From Heterobilharzia americana (lineage: Eukaryota; Platyhelminthes; Trematoda; Strigeidida; Schistosomatidae): a stretch of DNA of 64,000 nucleotides. Shown in pieces: positions 34,665 to 48,840 of the stretch. The notes under the pieces are model-generated. The model made no database searches. It was not told where the DNA came from and saw only the letters and a program-made list of their open reading frames with translations. The stretch spans positions 102,728,701 to 102,792,700 of the forward strand of contig OX104134.1 in the NCBI GenBank assembly GCA_944470555.2. The letters are read 5' to 3'. A program made the translations under genes and the position numbers. How positions within the stretch are numbered: the first letter of the stretch is position 1; each line of letters starts with the position of its first letter.

Positions 34665-36550
34665 AATAGTTTATTTTTTTCTACCATTTATATTTACATA
34701 TGCAAGAACGTATCTATATGTTTGTGTATGGATATATCCGTGTATTGAAGAAAACATCCAACGGGGTGTTGAATTCATGTCAAAATCCAATACTGTATTG
34801 GTTAATCTTTGGTGATCAATTAATATACAGACGCTAGTTAAGTAGGACGTCATTTGTGAACTTGAATAGCTTGGTACTAAATTTCTTTGACCACAACTTT
34901 GAGTGACGTAGGTTCTTATTACCAACTAACCTGAGTCGACTCAAGACTGTAGATTAGCTCCAACAAGCAGGAAATCAACGTTTAGGCCTTTTTGATGACT
35001 AACTCAAAAAATGTAACACTAAATACTGTGCGAAACTTCATTTTTATTATCTGAATCGCTAGATAGCAAACTTGACAAGTGGACCTGAGTCAGGATTAGG
35101 CACTTGAAACTTAGTAGTCACATCCAAATCAGTTCAATCTGCCCCACTGTATGGCTCTTAAGAGTAGTCGTTAAAGATGGAGAACATAGTGAGGCTCCAA
35201 ATGTTTGACACCTCTACCTCAAAAACGTTAATTGTGTCTGCTATCATTAAGTTAGGCTTACAGTCTGAATTAAAGTGCTAAGTCAGTTGATGAGATTGTA
35301 CATATTCATCATCTTTGTTGGATAAGACTTTGGTTGGAATACTTTTCAAGCAGGCTGGACTAAAATGTGACATCAGTTCATGAAGTTCCTGATCGTTAGT
35401 TGACCTTCGTAATGAGACGTGGATTTCTGAAATCGGTGTTTCAAGAGTCCAGACGATTTGGTTCAGAGTTGATCGCACTGCTGAAGATTCACTAGTACCT
35501 CATCTTCATTCACATAAATGCATTATATTTTATTATTAGCTTGAACCCCTCTTCTTTTCATTCTGTGGATTTCTGCTACATTTTCCCATGTTATTTTCAT
35601 CCCCTTGTCTTGTTGCCTTGTATCTTGATTTGCCGACATGAGGCGATGAGCTCAAACGCTTATGCTGACTGACTGACTAACTGAGAGTTAGCGGTTACTA
35701 CCAGGTGACCCGTTCATATTTTGTTTGCTGAAATCTACCATTTAAAATTGAACCCTTCAGCAAGTAACTTATACATATCGAAAGAAATGTCAGCAAACAT
35801 CGTGCAGAAGAATTATGCAATAGCAGGAATTGTTCATTATATAGCAACCAGTGTAACCTCCAGGTTCTTAGCTCAAATCAAATTATGAGAACATGATAGA
35901 GATGCTGAATATCATTAATTACACTTTCCGAACCAAAACTAGTTTCTCTTTGGGGTTGTAAATAAAACGCTTACCTTATGACAAGTACTGACAATCACGT
36001 CAGTTACCTGAATAACTTCCTGTCGACTGTTTTCAGTATACGAACACTAAGCACAACGAATCAAGAAAAACCTAACAGCACAAGCAAGTAGTTACATGTA
36101 GTTTTGTGGACTGTATTTGTTGTTTGATGCTTAACGACACTACCTCGCCATGGGTTTCGAACTAATGAGCAACCGCTTTAAAGAAGAATGATTGGACATT
36201 GAACCACATCTATATTCAATAATCAAATACGTAGTTTTCCCTAAGCGTTGATGTTTGCTAAAAGTGCTAATGATGAAATTCAGGAGCTCTTTCGCCCTAT
36301 TCCCTCTTTCTGGTATATTCCGCATAGAAGAGAAGACAGGTTTCTTCGTACCACGTCATAGAATCGTTGATTTCTACAACTAGCTGCACAAAGTTAACGT
36401 GTGCCTTTCATAAAAGTCCTAATCTACACTTATCCATTTATCATGATACGGTCCCATATTGTCAAAAAGTTAGAGGAGAAGAGATAATGCAAACAAAGAG
36501 TTACTTTACATAATTATTCTACTAATTATTCCATTAATTGCTTGCATAAT
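34665..36550. other. intron or intergenic DNA after the RGS exon
   Basis: Searched for the missing second half of the RGS domain (a stretch with ..FD.AQ..I..LM..DSYPRF..) in all plus frames by eye; nothing convincing. Open frames at 34925-34671 and 35478-35278 (minus) have no signature. Confidence 0.4.
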
Positions 36551-36556
36551 TGACAG

Positions 36557-36749
36557 ATAGCTGTTTGGTAGACTTTTCATTGTTAAATACAGTACGATCG
36601 AAGAAGCAGGCTGAAAGCGAAATATGGCACCTCCCTTCAGACAGTGGAGAAAATATTATATCCCATGTTTATTGTCTTCTGGAAGCAATTTACATACATG
36701 TACAATTTTCAGTAGACAAAAAAGCATTTTTCTTCAGCAGCAGTGTACA
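36557..36749 (+). CDS. candidate internal exon, protein unknown
   Basis: The acceptor ends TTGACAG and the donor is GTACA before GTAAGT, a consensus match. The frame is open throughout when entered in phase 1: SCLVDFSLLNTVRSKKQAES, then EIWHLPSDSGENIIS and a Cys/aromatic-rich end. It leaves in phase 2, which fits the exon at 50704 (CA+A gives Gln). It does not follow directly from the RGS exon, which leaves in phase 0. The pyrimidine tract is weak. No family is recognised. Confidence 0.3.
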
Positions 36750-36759
36750 GTAAGTATAC

Positions 36760-38290
36760 TACGTACAGACACAAATTTACGCACTAAACCAAACGTAGAC
36801 TGACAAAAAATTCACTTGTTCTACTGAATAGTATTCTTAACGCTTTGCAGAAGAGAGATGAACGGACAGACAAATGACTAGAATAGATACAAACGATCTT
36901 GAATACCAAAGCTTAGTAGGAATTACTGTACTAAGGTGCACAATGATATTTAAAACGCTTACCTATGCACAGATTGATTTAAAATACAGATAAAATGTTA
37001 AGCCAGAATTACAGATGTCTTTTTGGGTAACATTATAAAATCTCTGATGTGGCATCAGTTCATGCATTTTGCATTATAAAAGGTGTTCAGTTTTTACTGA
37101 AAACGAAACTTCTTTTCAAAGTGTTTAATTTTGCACATACCATTATGCGTACACTACAGGTTTGAGCTATGAAAACGTTCATTGAGAAAGTATATTGTAA
37201 AAAGAAATTGATTGATTGCATGATGATGGGGTGACGACTGAGGTTCAAACTAACGGCAGCATTTGAAACAACAGCCGTTGCGTGATCAACTCGACGTTCT
37301 GTTGGGTGATCATTGGCCATCAGTATTCCGAGGGCCTCCAGTTCAAATCCTGCAGAGACCCAGGTTTTTACTTCGACTGTCAACGCATTCCGAAAAGATG
37401 AGACTGCTAAACTATTGTGTCAGATAGTTTTGTCTCATTACTGTTTAGTTTGAAGCTCATCAACGTTGTTAAGATGATCCATAACTGAGTAAGTGATCGA
37501 CGTTTCCTATTTTGAATGAATCCCAGGTGTAAATATTAAAGAAAACCCAATGTCACCATTACGCATAAACCAGTACTCCAGAGCTTATTTTCACCCTAAT
37601 ATCAAAAGTAAATTATCACTGAAATCTATATGCATACGCTGAAGCTCATTGGTGACAATAGCAGACTTCTTCGACTTAAACAAACAAACAAACTGTATAT
37701 ATGAGCCGTTATATATGACTTGACCTGTAGCACAAAGAGTGATTAGCATAACTGGGTGGCGTACTGGCTTATGTCCCGGTGTCCTAAAAGATGGATGTTG
37801 AGATACAGTCTTGATAGCAATCACAACACTACAGAGTAAGAAGAAATGTACTTCCTTGGGTTTTACTACCAACCGCTAATAATTAGTTGCAAATAGATCC
37901 TTAAGAAATTCTTTTCCATAGACTAGGTTGTTGTATAATTAATTTATACTTCTAAATAATTTGGTAATGAAGGGAAGAAACTGGTGAAAAGATCACTTGC
38001 ACAAGTGTATACAAGTTTTCTACAGGATTTTTTGATTAAATATTTACAGTCATCTGGTTAGTTTAAACTGAAGCCTGGAATACTATTGCGTTAAGGATGA
38101 TATGGGGCCAAATATCAGTAAAATGACCTAAGGCAAATCGAGTGACGTTTTATGCGCAGTTTCTACGTATTCTTATATGTATACACACATAAGAAATGAT
38201 AACCTCCCAGATAAAATGGCGAACGTAATTATTCAATCTCTCTCGATACAATCAGTTCACTCAATATAGTCCATTTGAACACGATTTACT
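36760..38290. other. non-coding DNA with a possible SINE fragment
   Basis: At about 37270-37390 a tRNA-like stretch on the plus strand (B-box-like CCAGTTCAAATCCTGC) is followed by CCCAGGTTTTTAC, related to the repeat at 15.1 kb. Otherwise nothing is recognised; the minus frames at 37383-37087 and 37872-37591 lack splice support. Confidence 0.4.
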
Positions 38291-38299
38291 TATCTGGTA

Positions 38300-38860
38300 G
38301 ATCATTATTATTATTAGTCCTTTGCGTTCCCAGTGGAACATAGAGCTTCAGTAACATATCGCCATTTCACTCCCTTCTCTGCAGTCATCTCAACATCACT
38401 TCATGACTACCCATTAGTTTTCATTTCTTCCTCACACCATCTCCTCCATGTCACCCACGGACACCCATCTCATCGTTCTCCATCTCGGTTCAACTCGATG
38501 GCCTGGCCTGGCAAGAGACCTCCCCAAATCATCTTCTCTATGGATGCCCGATCCATCTCTATTACCTTCTGCTTATTTGTTATGCGATGGGTCCTTGTTT
38601 CATTGGTTCGTTTCCAGCCAACCGACCAGCCAGCCAGAGTTCCTTGTTGCTTATTCTTATTATTCTAGTCACCTGATCTGATCTTCAGTGTCAGTATCGA
38701 GTGAGCGTAGGCTGCAGCTGTTGATGAATGTCTGTGGTTTGTTGGAAATGCTTTTCGTGATGCGCCAACTCTTTTAACCATATAGAAGGACTGACTGACT
38801 TGACTGAATTAGTATTGAAAATCCTGATCTTGTTTACGCTTTATGCTGAGTGCAGTAGTT
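38300..38860 (-). mobile_element. RTE retrotransposon 3' end, 5'-truncated
   Basis: It reads right to left and corresponds to the last 550 bases of the RTE family (same as 11.05-11.28 kb and 48.84-49.36 kb): the zone encoding the region after the reverse transcriptase, then GTTCCACTGGGAACGCAAAG, then a short (TAA)n tail at 38306-38318. No intact frame remains. Strong 5' truncation and a simple-repeat tail are typical of RTE insertions. Confidence 0.8.
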
Positions 38861-38869
38861 CTGCACACT

Positions 38870-40260
38870 GACGGATCATTAAGCTCCCAAATTTACAGAC
38901 CTTAACGGAGGAAGATTGGAAGCAGATTTTAGGAGAATTTATCTGGTGTTAAATGCCTTGAAAACGGCTTCTTGTCACAAACCTCTGTGCAATAGGGGAT
39001 TCTCATTACAAGGCTTTTTATGCTCATTTCACTCGACTCCTAAACAATTATCAATACACCGGTGTGTCCCCTTTACCCTACGAGACACTCGGCACAGGAA
39101 GTTCGGTTATGACACTTTAACCGCCACTTAAGCTTATTGGTTAGTTAGTAACCTTGGCTGTACATAACACGGTGACCCCACTTTAAATAAGGGATTCATG
39201 TAGTGTTTTTACGTTTTCACTTGAATACTAACGGCGTGAAGAAGAAGAGGAGCAAATCTGGTCAAGTATATTTTAGTCCACTATGATGTTATTCTCATTT
39301 GATAATCTACACAAGTTATTTATGGGTATTTCTTTGTAACCATTTTTAAGCTTTCTTCTGATCCGTTAATTATTGATTTATCTTCTGGAGTTATCACGAA
39401 ACAACTGTACAAAAAGTATGGTGTGTATCTAGTTTCCTCACTCAAATCTGTTTGTCGTGTATCTGTAATTTGTCGGGTTTTTGAGTATATCATTCATCTG
39501 GAAGTATGCATGAGCTACACATCAATAGGGGGAATTGAGGATTTCTCAACATGTAATCATTCCGTTCACTTTTTGCAAGGTGACCCTTGGAACAACTTGA
39601 AGTTATAGTCAGATGACTCTGTAAAAGTATTTTATTCACATTTGTGTGTTAGATCAAATGAGTCAGGTCAAAATATTTTATTCCCTTGACGCAGCTAGGT
39701 GTTAAGATTCAGTTGAAAGGATGCCTTGTTTAACATAAGTCCTCTGCTTTTGGTCGTTTACCACCAAGGCGAAATGTGTATCTACGACTTTGAAGAGATC
39801 AATGTTGTTCAGTCTTTCTAGCCGTCATTCAAAATTACCAAAACCAGGAACTTTGTCTTTGAAACGTTGTAGCAACCGATCTCATTCAGGACTGCACTAT
39901 AAATGGAAACTATTTTAAGCCTTATTCTTCATACATTTGGCTGATGAGATTTTATGTTTAAATACAAAACTTAGTGATTCTATACTGTGGTGCGATATAG
40001 TATCGTATGGAGAGTCAGTTAAGGGACTGGACTTCACCACTGAAAGTGTTCATCCTTTCATTTCTTATAGTACTAGTAGGCGTCATTAATAACTGTAACA
40101 ATGGATAATTGCGTTGTAACTTTAGCATTTTACTCTCAGTGTGCCCAGATCGTCTTTACAGAAACAGTTTCTCTACTGAAACAGCTGGATAAACCTTTCA
40201 CTGTACACTTACTGTTGAAGTAATTTCCATCACATACTGATATTAATTAGAAAGTCTTTG
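38870..40260. other. non-coding DNA, nothing recognised
   Basis: A 71-codon plus frame at 38916-39131 has no splice sites or signature. No named repeat. Confidence 0.4.
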
Positions 40261-40261
40261 A

Positions 40262-40405
40262 AAACTTAGGGATGCTGGACAGGTCCTTCGCTCTACATTA
40301 GGACTAATCAGAATGCTCACCTACGATCCTGCGAGAGACTTCACCTAAAACCATCAGATCTCACCGTTAATACATTATCATTCAGTCACTGGAGCAGAAT
40401 TCAAA
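40262..40405 (-). repeat. hammerhead SINE (CTGAGGA family), heavily diverged
   Basis: The minus strand keeps traces of the family: a GTCCTAATGTAGAGCGAAGG stretch where stem II and GAAA should be, then CCTGTCCAGCATCC. The core is CTGATTA and GAAA is GAAG. Old, inactive copy; the tRNA-like part is barely recognisable. Confidence 0.45.
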
Positions 40406-40409
40406 GGTT

Positions 40410-40930
40410 CAAAATTTCAACTTCTGCCAATTTGAAAAAAACCACAAGCATCACCCAAAGTGATCACCCCTCGTTCTCTTCTTGGTCGATTGTACAGGCT
40501 GCAATTTCTAACTAGAGTTTCGAGCAATCTAGCTCAAAGCTGAAATACTCTAGTTTTGTTTAAACAGAACTATTATTTCAACGGTTTTAGAGCCGGATTG
40601 CTTCTACTCCTTTCTACATTAGCATAAAAATAAATTATTGCATTTTGGGCAATATATTTATTTCTATTATTGTCAGAGACAAACTGTACACACTGTATCC
40701 TAAATATTTGATTTTACTACCTACTGTTAGTGTTCTGTTTTTATTACATTGCATTATTCATAAGTTTTTGAGACAGTTTGCTCATTTTCCTTGCACTGAT
40801 ATCTCATCTTCCTTTTTCTCCAGTGTGTAAAAAGGCTTTATTTAACTCATACCCTTTCCTCTGAAGTTAAAATGCACTGAATTAGCTTAGTATAAAACCA
40901 GGATTGAAACCAGTGTGAATGAAAGGACCA
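40410..40930. other. non-coding DNA, nothing recognised
   Basis: A 61-codon plus frame at 40645-40830 is hydrophobic and T-rich without splice support. No named repeat. Confidence 0.35.
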
Positions 40931-40931
40931 G

Positions 40932-40993
<62 letters not shown>
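40932..40993. repeat. (TA)n dinucleotide microsatellite
   Basis: About 30 uninterrupted TA units; can form a perfect hairpin. Confidence 0.95.
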
Positions 40994-40994
<1 letters not shown>

Positions 40995-41079
40995 CTAATT
41001 AATTTTCGCTGAAGAATTCATGCTTAATTATTTAAAGAAAGACACCAAAGATAATATTAAGTAAAATGAGAGTTACACA

Positions 41080-41400
41080 ACATCTCTGTTTACTGCTAGT
41101 TGGTTGAAGGCAATTGACAGAAGCCGTTTTGACTCAGGTTTCACGCTATTGGCTCTTGTCAGTACGGCGTATCTCGAAACTCGAGAAAACTGATATCCCG
41201 CCTGAGATTGAACCCGTATCGCCATGTGTTACACCATCCAACATCTATCAAAGTGTACGATAAAGGTTAGCCTTCTTACTCGGTAACCACACTGCAAGAT
41301 GACTGATAGAATTGGGTCAGCATTTAGGACTAGACAACATGAAATTGGTTGCTCCTCAGTGACCAATCAATGGACAGAAGTTAGATCAAAATGTTAAAGT
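41080..41400. repeat. SINE fragments (tRNA-like and body segments)
   Basis: A tRNA-like stretch (CTGAGATTGAACCCGTATC, minus-oriented B box) at about 41150-41240 is followed at 41296-41385 by the body segment shared with the 32.8 kb SINE (GGACTAGACAACATGAAATT). It probably represents one or two old insertions; the boundaries are uncertain. Confidence 0.4.
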
Positions 41401-41404
41401 GGTC

Positions 41405-42098
41405 GAGAAATGCAATTTCTTTTTTATGATGGGTCATATTGTTGGAAAAAATTGAATAAGGTATGCATAATCAAGAATGTGTGCAAGCAAGGGTGTATAC
41501 ACGCACATGCACATTGCTTAACGACGAATAAAGTTTAGTTTTTTTACGAAAATTATTACTGCTAGTGGTCGAATGCATTCATAATGCTTTTCATTTAATA
41601 TAATGCCAATTATTCGTGATCTACGAAAAGTAAACTTAGGTTACATTGTTAATGACACAGATCATCATTTCTCACAGAGATTTACAATTTTTCCTGTATA
41701 GACAGTGTATACATTACAGGCAGCGTGGATCTCGGATGAAATTCTTCATCCCCAAGTAATTATTTATGGCGGTTTTCAAATGAGAAGATGAACAAATTTG
41801 TTTGTACGTTCATGGTAAGCCTGAAAAATTTAAGTGTCTCAGAATGTGACCACTATGATTAGTACACATTTTCTAACCTGGTGCGAGTATCATTCAAACA
41901 TATGGTCACTGTGTTATTTTATTTATTATTCCAAGACGCGAGAAGGGGCTAGTATCCTTATCAGTTGAAGAAACTAAGTTATATGAAGGAAGCGTGCAGT
42001 GTTAGGCATGGCAACACTTGTTAACTTACAGGCACAATTCAAATAGACACGTGAGGTTTAGCTGCCAAAACTCAAGTAACAAGATGAACTCTGAAAGT
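41405..42098. other. non-coding DNA up to the assembly gap
   Basis: No exon or named repeat seen. Confidence 0.35.
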
Positions 42099-42099
42099 A

Positions 42100-42187
42100 N
42101 NNNNNNNNNNNNNNNNNNNNNNNNNNNNNNNNNNNNNNNNNNNNNNNNNNNNNNNNNNNNNNNNNNNNNNNNNNNNNNNNNNNNNNN
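42100..42187. other. assembly gap (run of N)
   Basis: 88 undetermined bases. Any frame reading across this stretch is meaningless. The true gap length may differ. Confidence 0.99.
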
Positions 42188-42189
42188 TC

Positions 42190-43700
42190 ATTACACACGA
42201 GTCAAACGGGTCACTACCAAATAAGTAACACTACATAAAAACTAATGGTATTACCAAGGTAACCATACAAGGATGCTTATGTTTTGACAAACGTGGATCA
42301 ATTCACTGCTGATAGGATGCAGTATGTTACTCACCGTTTAAGACATGTTATATCTGAGTGTCATATGTCATCAATTTCGTGACTTTAAAGTATTCTCTGG
42401 TCTCACGGTTCTCGAAATACAATAGACATGTCTCTACAATATATACTCCATAATTTCATTGATACAATATGAAGCTTTAAAAGTAGATATAAATTCTTCT
42501 CGACAATGAAATGAGTAATTTACTGAATCTGTAAGTGATGATCACAATTTATTGATGAAGGAAAATGATGTGATCACTGACATTCACAGACTGAGCCCAT
42601 GTCATCCAGTTCTGAAGTCATCATTGCCACCAGTGAACTATCAAATCAAGCTGTTATAGACCTGTAATAAATGCACACTGTATAGCCACTAATCAGTGAC
42701 TAATACTATGTAATCCATGGTTAAATAATTGCCTAACTATATTGACCAATTCCAAAATGTCATTTTCTAGCTAAAAGAACTGTATTCCAATTGACTTAAG
42801 GTGACTACAGGCATGAAGGTTTACTTGCTGACTTTTCGGCAAATAAAACACTTTCCACAACCTCATGAGGGTATAAATCAATGTCCTTTCAACTTACATC
42901 AAATAAAGTGAGTCGCTTTGATAAGTATTTCACCTCAATGTTTTAGGCTTCATCGGCAGAATTCAGTAGCTACTGTGCAGCTGCCAACATGATGCTGGTT
43001 ACTCTGTAGTAATCTGATAGATTGAGAGATAAAACCCCATCCTGAAAACTGAAAAAGACGAAACCTTTATAGAGGGACTTCTTCATAAAACGCCTATCAG
43101 ATTTCTTCTTAGATTTAAAAAAAATGTAATTATCGTTTAGTTTTCAACCAAAAGCGTTTTATCTTGTTGAATAATCTGTTTTTAGAATAAAATTTCACGG
43201 CTGCTGATAAAGTTTAGATATTTTATGCTCAATGAAACAAAATATTTATAAGATGGCTTGATTGTATTTCATTCAGCACTGATCCAAATAAATGTAAATG
43301 CATTACCTAATTTTTCTTTAAATTAATTATTGTAAGTTTTGAATCACACTAACTGTCTGCTTCCTGTTTTCTTTTGGTTTCTATCTTAAATAATTTGTAT
43401 AACTTAATTTTTTTGTCAATTTTATCTCTTTCCTTCTCTGTCTCTATCTTCCTAAGTTCTGTTTCGAAGATTTTTGGCTTGAATCGATTTAATATTTTGC
43501 TTCATATCGTTTCTGTATCGTCTTTTAAGTCTGTTGATAGGTGCTTGGCTATTTGAACTGTTAATGTAGTTAACTTGACACTTCAAGACGAATATACTTA
43601 TAACGAGCTGTATTCAAATTGTTTCATCCTAGTTCGTAAAGCCTATCTCAACTCATTCCTTGACCGTATATTATTCATCTTCATTTAATGTTTATTTTTA
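42190..43700. other. non-coding DNA, weak SINE trace
   Basis: About 42955-43015 resembles the body of the second SINE family (CATGATGCTGGTTACTCTGT). No exon recognised, including the missing second exons of the RGS gene and the potassium channel. Confidence 0.35.
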
Positions 43701-43711
43701 ATGTTATTGCT

Positions 43712-43785
43712 TGTTAACCAGCTGATGTTCTAAATAGGACGAAATGCGCATTGTGGATTTCACTATTAGCCACTATTTATTACTA
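43712..43785 (+). repeat. Smα hammerhead fragment, decayed
   Basis: CCAGCTGATGTTCTAAATAG, then GACGAAATGCGCATTGTGGA and TTTCACT follow the Smα ribozyme order. The last core base is lost (CTGATGT), stem II no longer pairs well and the cleavage triplet is changed, so it is inactive. The tRNA-like head is missing or unrecognisable. Confidence 0.65.
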
Positions 43786-43789
43786 ATAT

Positions 43790-45460
43790 CTATTTATGTT
43801 AAGATCTTCAGTTTCGATTAACACTATTTAAATATGCAGACCAGTTAATGAAGCTGATTGAAGGTACATTTGAAAATATCACAATTTTACTAACCCATAT
43901 ATTCGTAGTTACTAGAAGAGATCATTATTAAGAAAACTCAAACTCCAGTTTGTTGATAAAAAAAAACTTGTAAAATATCAAGACAAAAGCCGAATCTCTA
44001 GAATTCTTACAGTGGTTTGATAAACATTACATTTGAAAAGAGGTGCAAAGTAGAGTGCATGATGCATATTTTATCGTGTTTACCACTCGCCTCTAGGATG
44101 ACCCTATATCTCTGTGACTGAGGGCACTTTTGATGACAATGCAGAGCTACATCCATTGTTATGAACCTGAGTGTTATCAGCCATTTCTGAAAATACATCG
44201 TGGGTGAAGAATGTTAAATAAGATCTGTCCAATAGTAAAATATGATCAAGTGATAAAAGCAGTGACATAGAAATTCATTTCAACTAATGAATGATTTTAT
44301 GAATAAAAATGTCTGAAACAGCCGTGATTTGGTACAGTGGTATTGTTGATAAGCGATGATGATTGAGGTGAGCTTGAGGTGAAAACCTGAATATTGACAC
44401 AATTTCAACCAGTGGTCTCCTGGTTACTTGTGTGATGTCCTACCATCTTAGGTAAGGCGCCCATCTCCTGGACACCTAGAAGAGCACCGTATCCTGATGC
44501 AACCCAGGTTTTGATTTCACCTTTAGTCATTACCCCGTATCAAAAACAAATAAGCAGTTACTGGTCACAACAATTTGAAGAAAGTCAACTTCATTGGTAA
44601 ATCATTGAGGGTTAGTTAAACTGTCTGTTACACCTAGTACTGGAAGAATTTTGTAGCTTAGAACGAGCAGGATCATACTTGAAAATTATAAAAAAACCTT
44701 TATGATCCTTACTAAAGAGCATAAAATTTAATAGTTTTTATCCTCAGGCAACATATTTATGTTTACCACGAAAGCATTTAGAAATGTCGTACGTTTGACT
44801 TCCATAAAGAATAGTTATTAACTGTATATTAGCAATCTTTTCTGCAGAGCGAATTGGAATTTAGGAGAACAGTACCATAGAATGACCGTATACTTACGTC
44901 TCCGGGTATAGTAAACAAAGGTACATTCCTCAGCACCTCGATAATTTACACTGATTGCTGCAAAATGTTTTGTTGTGAATGCTCGGGATGTTTCAGGTCA
45001 CATCGCCTAAGTTTTACACTTATATTATAGCTTCAGGCCACTTAATATACTTCAGTAACAGGAGAGAAGAATTCTTTGAATTCATAAATTTCTGGTTTTT
45101 TTACATAATTGACACTTCTGTTGCTAAGGCTTTGCCTCCTTATATTTCAATTAGCAATATAATCAATTTAACATTATTACCAGAAATGTTTCACACAGAC
45201 CAACTCTGAACTTTGAAATAACATGTGAGCGTAAAGGGTGCTATGAAGGAAGTTGTATGCAGCAGTGATTACTATCACATGATGCTTCCAGTCAAACCAT
45301 GAGATAACACCATTTTACTGTCTTAGTTATAACTTTATGATCAGACTAACACACTCGCTTAACCACTTCTTAACAAACTAACGCAATATATGTTCTTGAG
45401 AGAAAAACTGTGCCATGAAGCAGTAACGGGAAATATCCTTTCTCATTTAAGCAGTTGGTA
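43790..45460. other. non-coding DNA, intron 1 of the minus-strand channel gene
   Basis: It lies 3' of the potassium-channel exon on the minus strand. I looked for the next exon (beginning YGH..P); a TACGGTCAT at about 44885 (minus) has no acceptor in front and stops quickly. About 44390-44530 may hold an old SINE (GCAACCCAGGTTTTGATTTC). Open frames at 44198-44007 (minus) and 44979-45209 (plus) lack support. Confidence 0.4.
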
Positions 45461-45470
45461 GATTCAATTA

Positions 45471-45848
<378 letters not shown>

Positions 45849-45849
45849 T

Positions 45850-48835
45850 CATATTTCATACATCATAATCAATCCAAGGTATCACAACTTTTAAGAAAAC
45901 TAGTTCACTAGGTGAACTTCCTTTTCATCGAAAATGGTTTTGTTTATACATTTTTGTCCATTCTGATAATATGATTTGTGAAAAAAATCGATTGTTCCCG
46001 CTTCCTTTTTTTGGAAATATAAAATTTAGGCATTAACCTTGATAGCTGTGTTATGATTGGTCCGTTAGGATCTTTTAAAACTGACAGGTACAGTAATGAC
46101 AGGAGGATTAATTGTGGACTGACATCGTCTGATTTCTGACTTAAAGCCAATACCAGTGTGTCACTTTCAATGATTACAATGCAAATTATCACCGACGTAT
46201 GAAAGTTTATTTGTAAGGAATTCTCGTAGAAACCTTTTCACATAATCTGCCATGTTAAAAGATAATCAATAAGTATAGAGTTGTGTATGGATTCTATAAT
46301 GGCAAAAACCGAAAAATTGAGCGAACAAAACGCTCTATTATATCTGTGGAAAGCACATGGCTTGTTTTTCTCATAAGACAAAGGTTTCTAGCCTATTGAT
46401 GGTTCTTGTCTTTGAAAATATACCTGAGAAATTTATCTTTCCATATTTAAATTTTTATTAACCGGTTAATTACTGTGAACCAAGAAGTACTGCATAAGTT
46501 TCTTGTACTGGTGCAAGGAATGTCATCAGGATGCACTCTCCACCAAAAAATAGAATCTAAAGTATGAAATTTCACTTGACATGTTTGACTAAATTTCTTT
46601 TGTTAATGTTGATAATTCTTCACTAGACTGACATTTATCTACGGAACTTCTGAAAAATTATGCTTTGCTTCATACTTTTTATATACTATTTGGATGCTGG
46701 TTAGCAGTCATATAAAGATTGATAAGAGCTAACCCTTGTCAGTGAATTTCAAATGTCTACGAGACAAGTTATCACTGATCATTACGGAAGTTTTCAGTTT
46801 CAATCAGTAAACCTTGTAGGTCTCAAATTAATAGATTTCTGTAACATTCAACTGCTTTTCATACAACTGCATTAATGTACACTTAAAAGTAATACTAAAC
46901 TCCGCCTACTCTTTCAAAATTTCATGCTCTATTTTAAAACCGAACAGCTTAACGGTTTATCTCTGCTTCTGAAAGTCTTACCAGTAATCTTTGTCGACAA
47001 CTAACCGTACTGTAACTGAGCCTATGATGTATGTGAGCTTGCAGTTGATTGATTAAGACTCAAAAGATTATATGGCAAAAATCGACAAAAGTCGGTTTTA
47101 GATCTGTTTTCATTAGGACGTGATATCAGATAAGCAACTAATAATACTTATTCTGTACCAAAATAGCTGTTTCTTACCGCTTTTGAACTTATCAGTGGTC
47201 TGCATCACTGGTTTCTTCAAAGATGTAATGTAAATCTGAATGAGAACAACTAAACCCAGTACTATTCTTTCAATGTCATGTGTTCTAGTGTCATTTTAGA
47301 GCAATTGATTATTTGTGAAAGTAACAGCCATAACCAAAACCTCAAAAATTCATCCTTAGATGTTCAGAGAATAGTTTTCTCGTCACGTGTTAATTAACCA
47401 TCAATGTAAGATAATATTTTCACCCTAACTTCTCAGATAGCATGCGAGAGGATCTAAAGTTTCAGACACTTGAAGCGTACAGGTTGAAATATCTCTGTAG
47501 CACATCTAAGATCTTAAATGTTATTCTTTCACTGGAAAATGATATTAAACATATCAAATATTCATGATCTATCAGTGGAAAATTTAAAATGCTAAATTAA
47601 TATTCCAACAAAAAAGTTGACGTAGGAACGAAAAGAAGCTCGGATAAACAAAAGTAAGTGACATATAAAAAAGCATTGGCATGGTACATGAAACATCATG
47701 AAAAACAGTGATAGCTAGGATATGAAAAATATCTAAAAAAATGAAGTCACAAGTCAAACAAAATTAAAATTTATATATAGTCCAAAGGTAGTTAGTAAAT
47801 AAAAGCCTATAAAAGCTAAACATATATTTGTACCGTCCGGTATCAAGGTTTTTCTGTTAATTTCTGCTACCAGTTTGTGCTCATAGGGATATGGTTGTCA
47901 TACTATCAGCTTTAAAATTTGTAGTTAGCCATCTCTATTGAATTGTGTATTTCCAATAGCCTAATCCCTAAATCAATGGTTCAATCCAACCGTTACACTG
48001 AATAAATGAAAGCATTGGTTCTACGGAAAACTGATATAACATAAATGTGATTGAAGGGTTTAGATATGGCAACATATTCTACAGACAAATGGTACCAATG
48101 TTTTGAGAATTCAGAATCCATCATTCCATGCTTCTAAAGATACGAGTGGCTCAGCTGCAAACAATGTAACAGAAGTTATTTAAAACAAAATGTTTCTCTA
48201 AGTTATGTTTTTACTTGATTAACTTATATTTGGCAGTTTAGTCTCAGTGTTTAAGTACCCATTCAACCGTGCTAAAGAGGATGCTTAGTAAATGAGTGTG
48301 AAAAATTCAGAAAGTACACCTACTGAAAGGAAATCGATCCCAATCACAAGATATGGGCGTCACAGATCACAACATTAACTTGACTGTGAATACTTGTCAA
48401 CGTCCCAGTAGATATAATAAGTTCCGGTGTTTGTCTGAGATTCAAAACAATTTACAAACTATTGTATGAATGCATTTGACCGACGATATTCCAAAACCAT
48501 CGAATAAAGTAGGAATCTAGAATGTCTAAGTTTGCAGAATATATATCACAGCACTACCTAGTACCAATAAAAGAAAAAGACAGTTGCTGATGGTAAAGTA
48601 ATACCAAAACACTGATATCCCCACAAATTATATGGTCTGAGCAGTTACACTTTCAATCAACAATTCATCTGAAATTCAGTGATATTGCGTATAAACTTCC
48701 ACATAACACTATGATTTTATAAATTCGTCTGTTCGTTTGCTGATATTTATCTGTAATCAACCATACTATGAAGCCAAGTTAATGGTTTTACTTCATCACA
48801 ATTTAACTGATTTAACAAATTTAGTATTAATAGTT
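45850..48835. other. non-coding DNA, upstream side of the channel gene
   Basis: No further exon or repeat is recognised. A minus frame at 46192-45944 is low in protein-like features. The promoter or 5' untranslated exon of the channel gene may lie here but is not identifiable by eye. Confidence 0.4.
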
Positions 48836-48840
48836 CATGA

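Noticed and set aside
34665..36550. Search for the second half of the RGS domain
   Set aside because: No plus-strand frame has the expected FD.AQ or DSYPRF pattern; minus-strand frames here carry no signature.
40645..40830. Hydrophobic 61-codon frame as a membrane-protein exon
   Set aside because: No acceptor or donor at its ends; T-rich composition explains the hydrophobicity.
42018..42224. Open frame across the N run
   Set aside because: Undetermined bases create the apparent frame.
44870..44900. TACGGTCAT on the minus strand as start of the second channel exon (YGH)
   Set aside because: No acceptor directly before it and a stop follows within a few codons.
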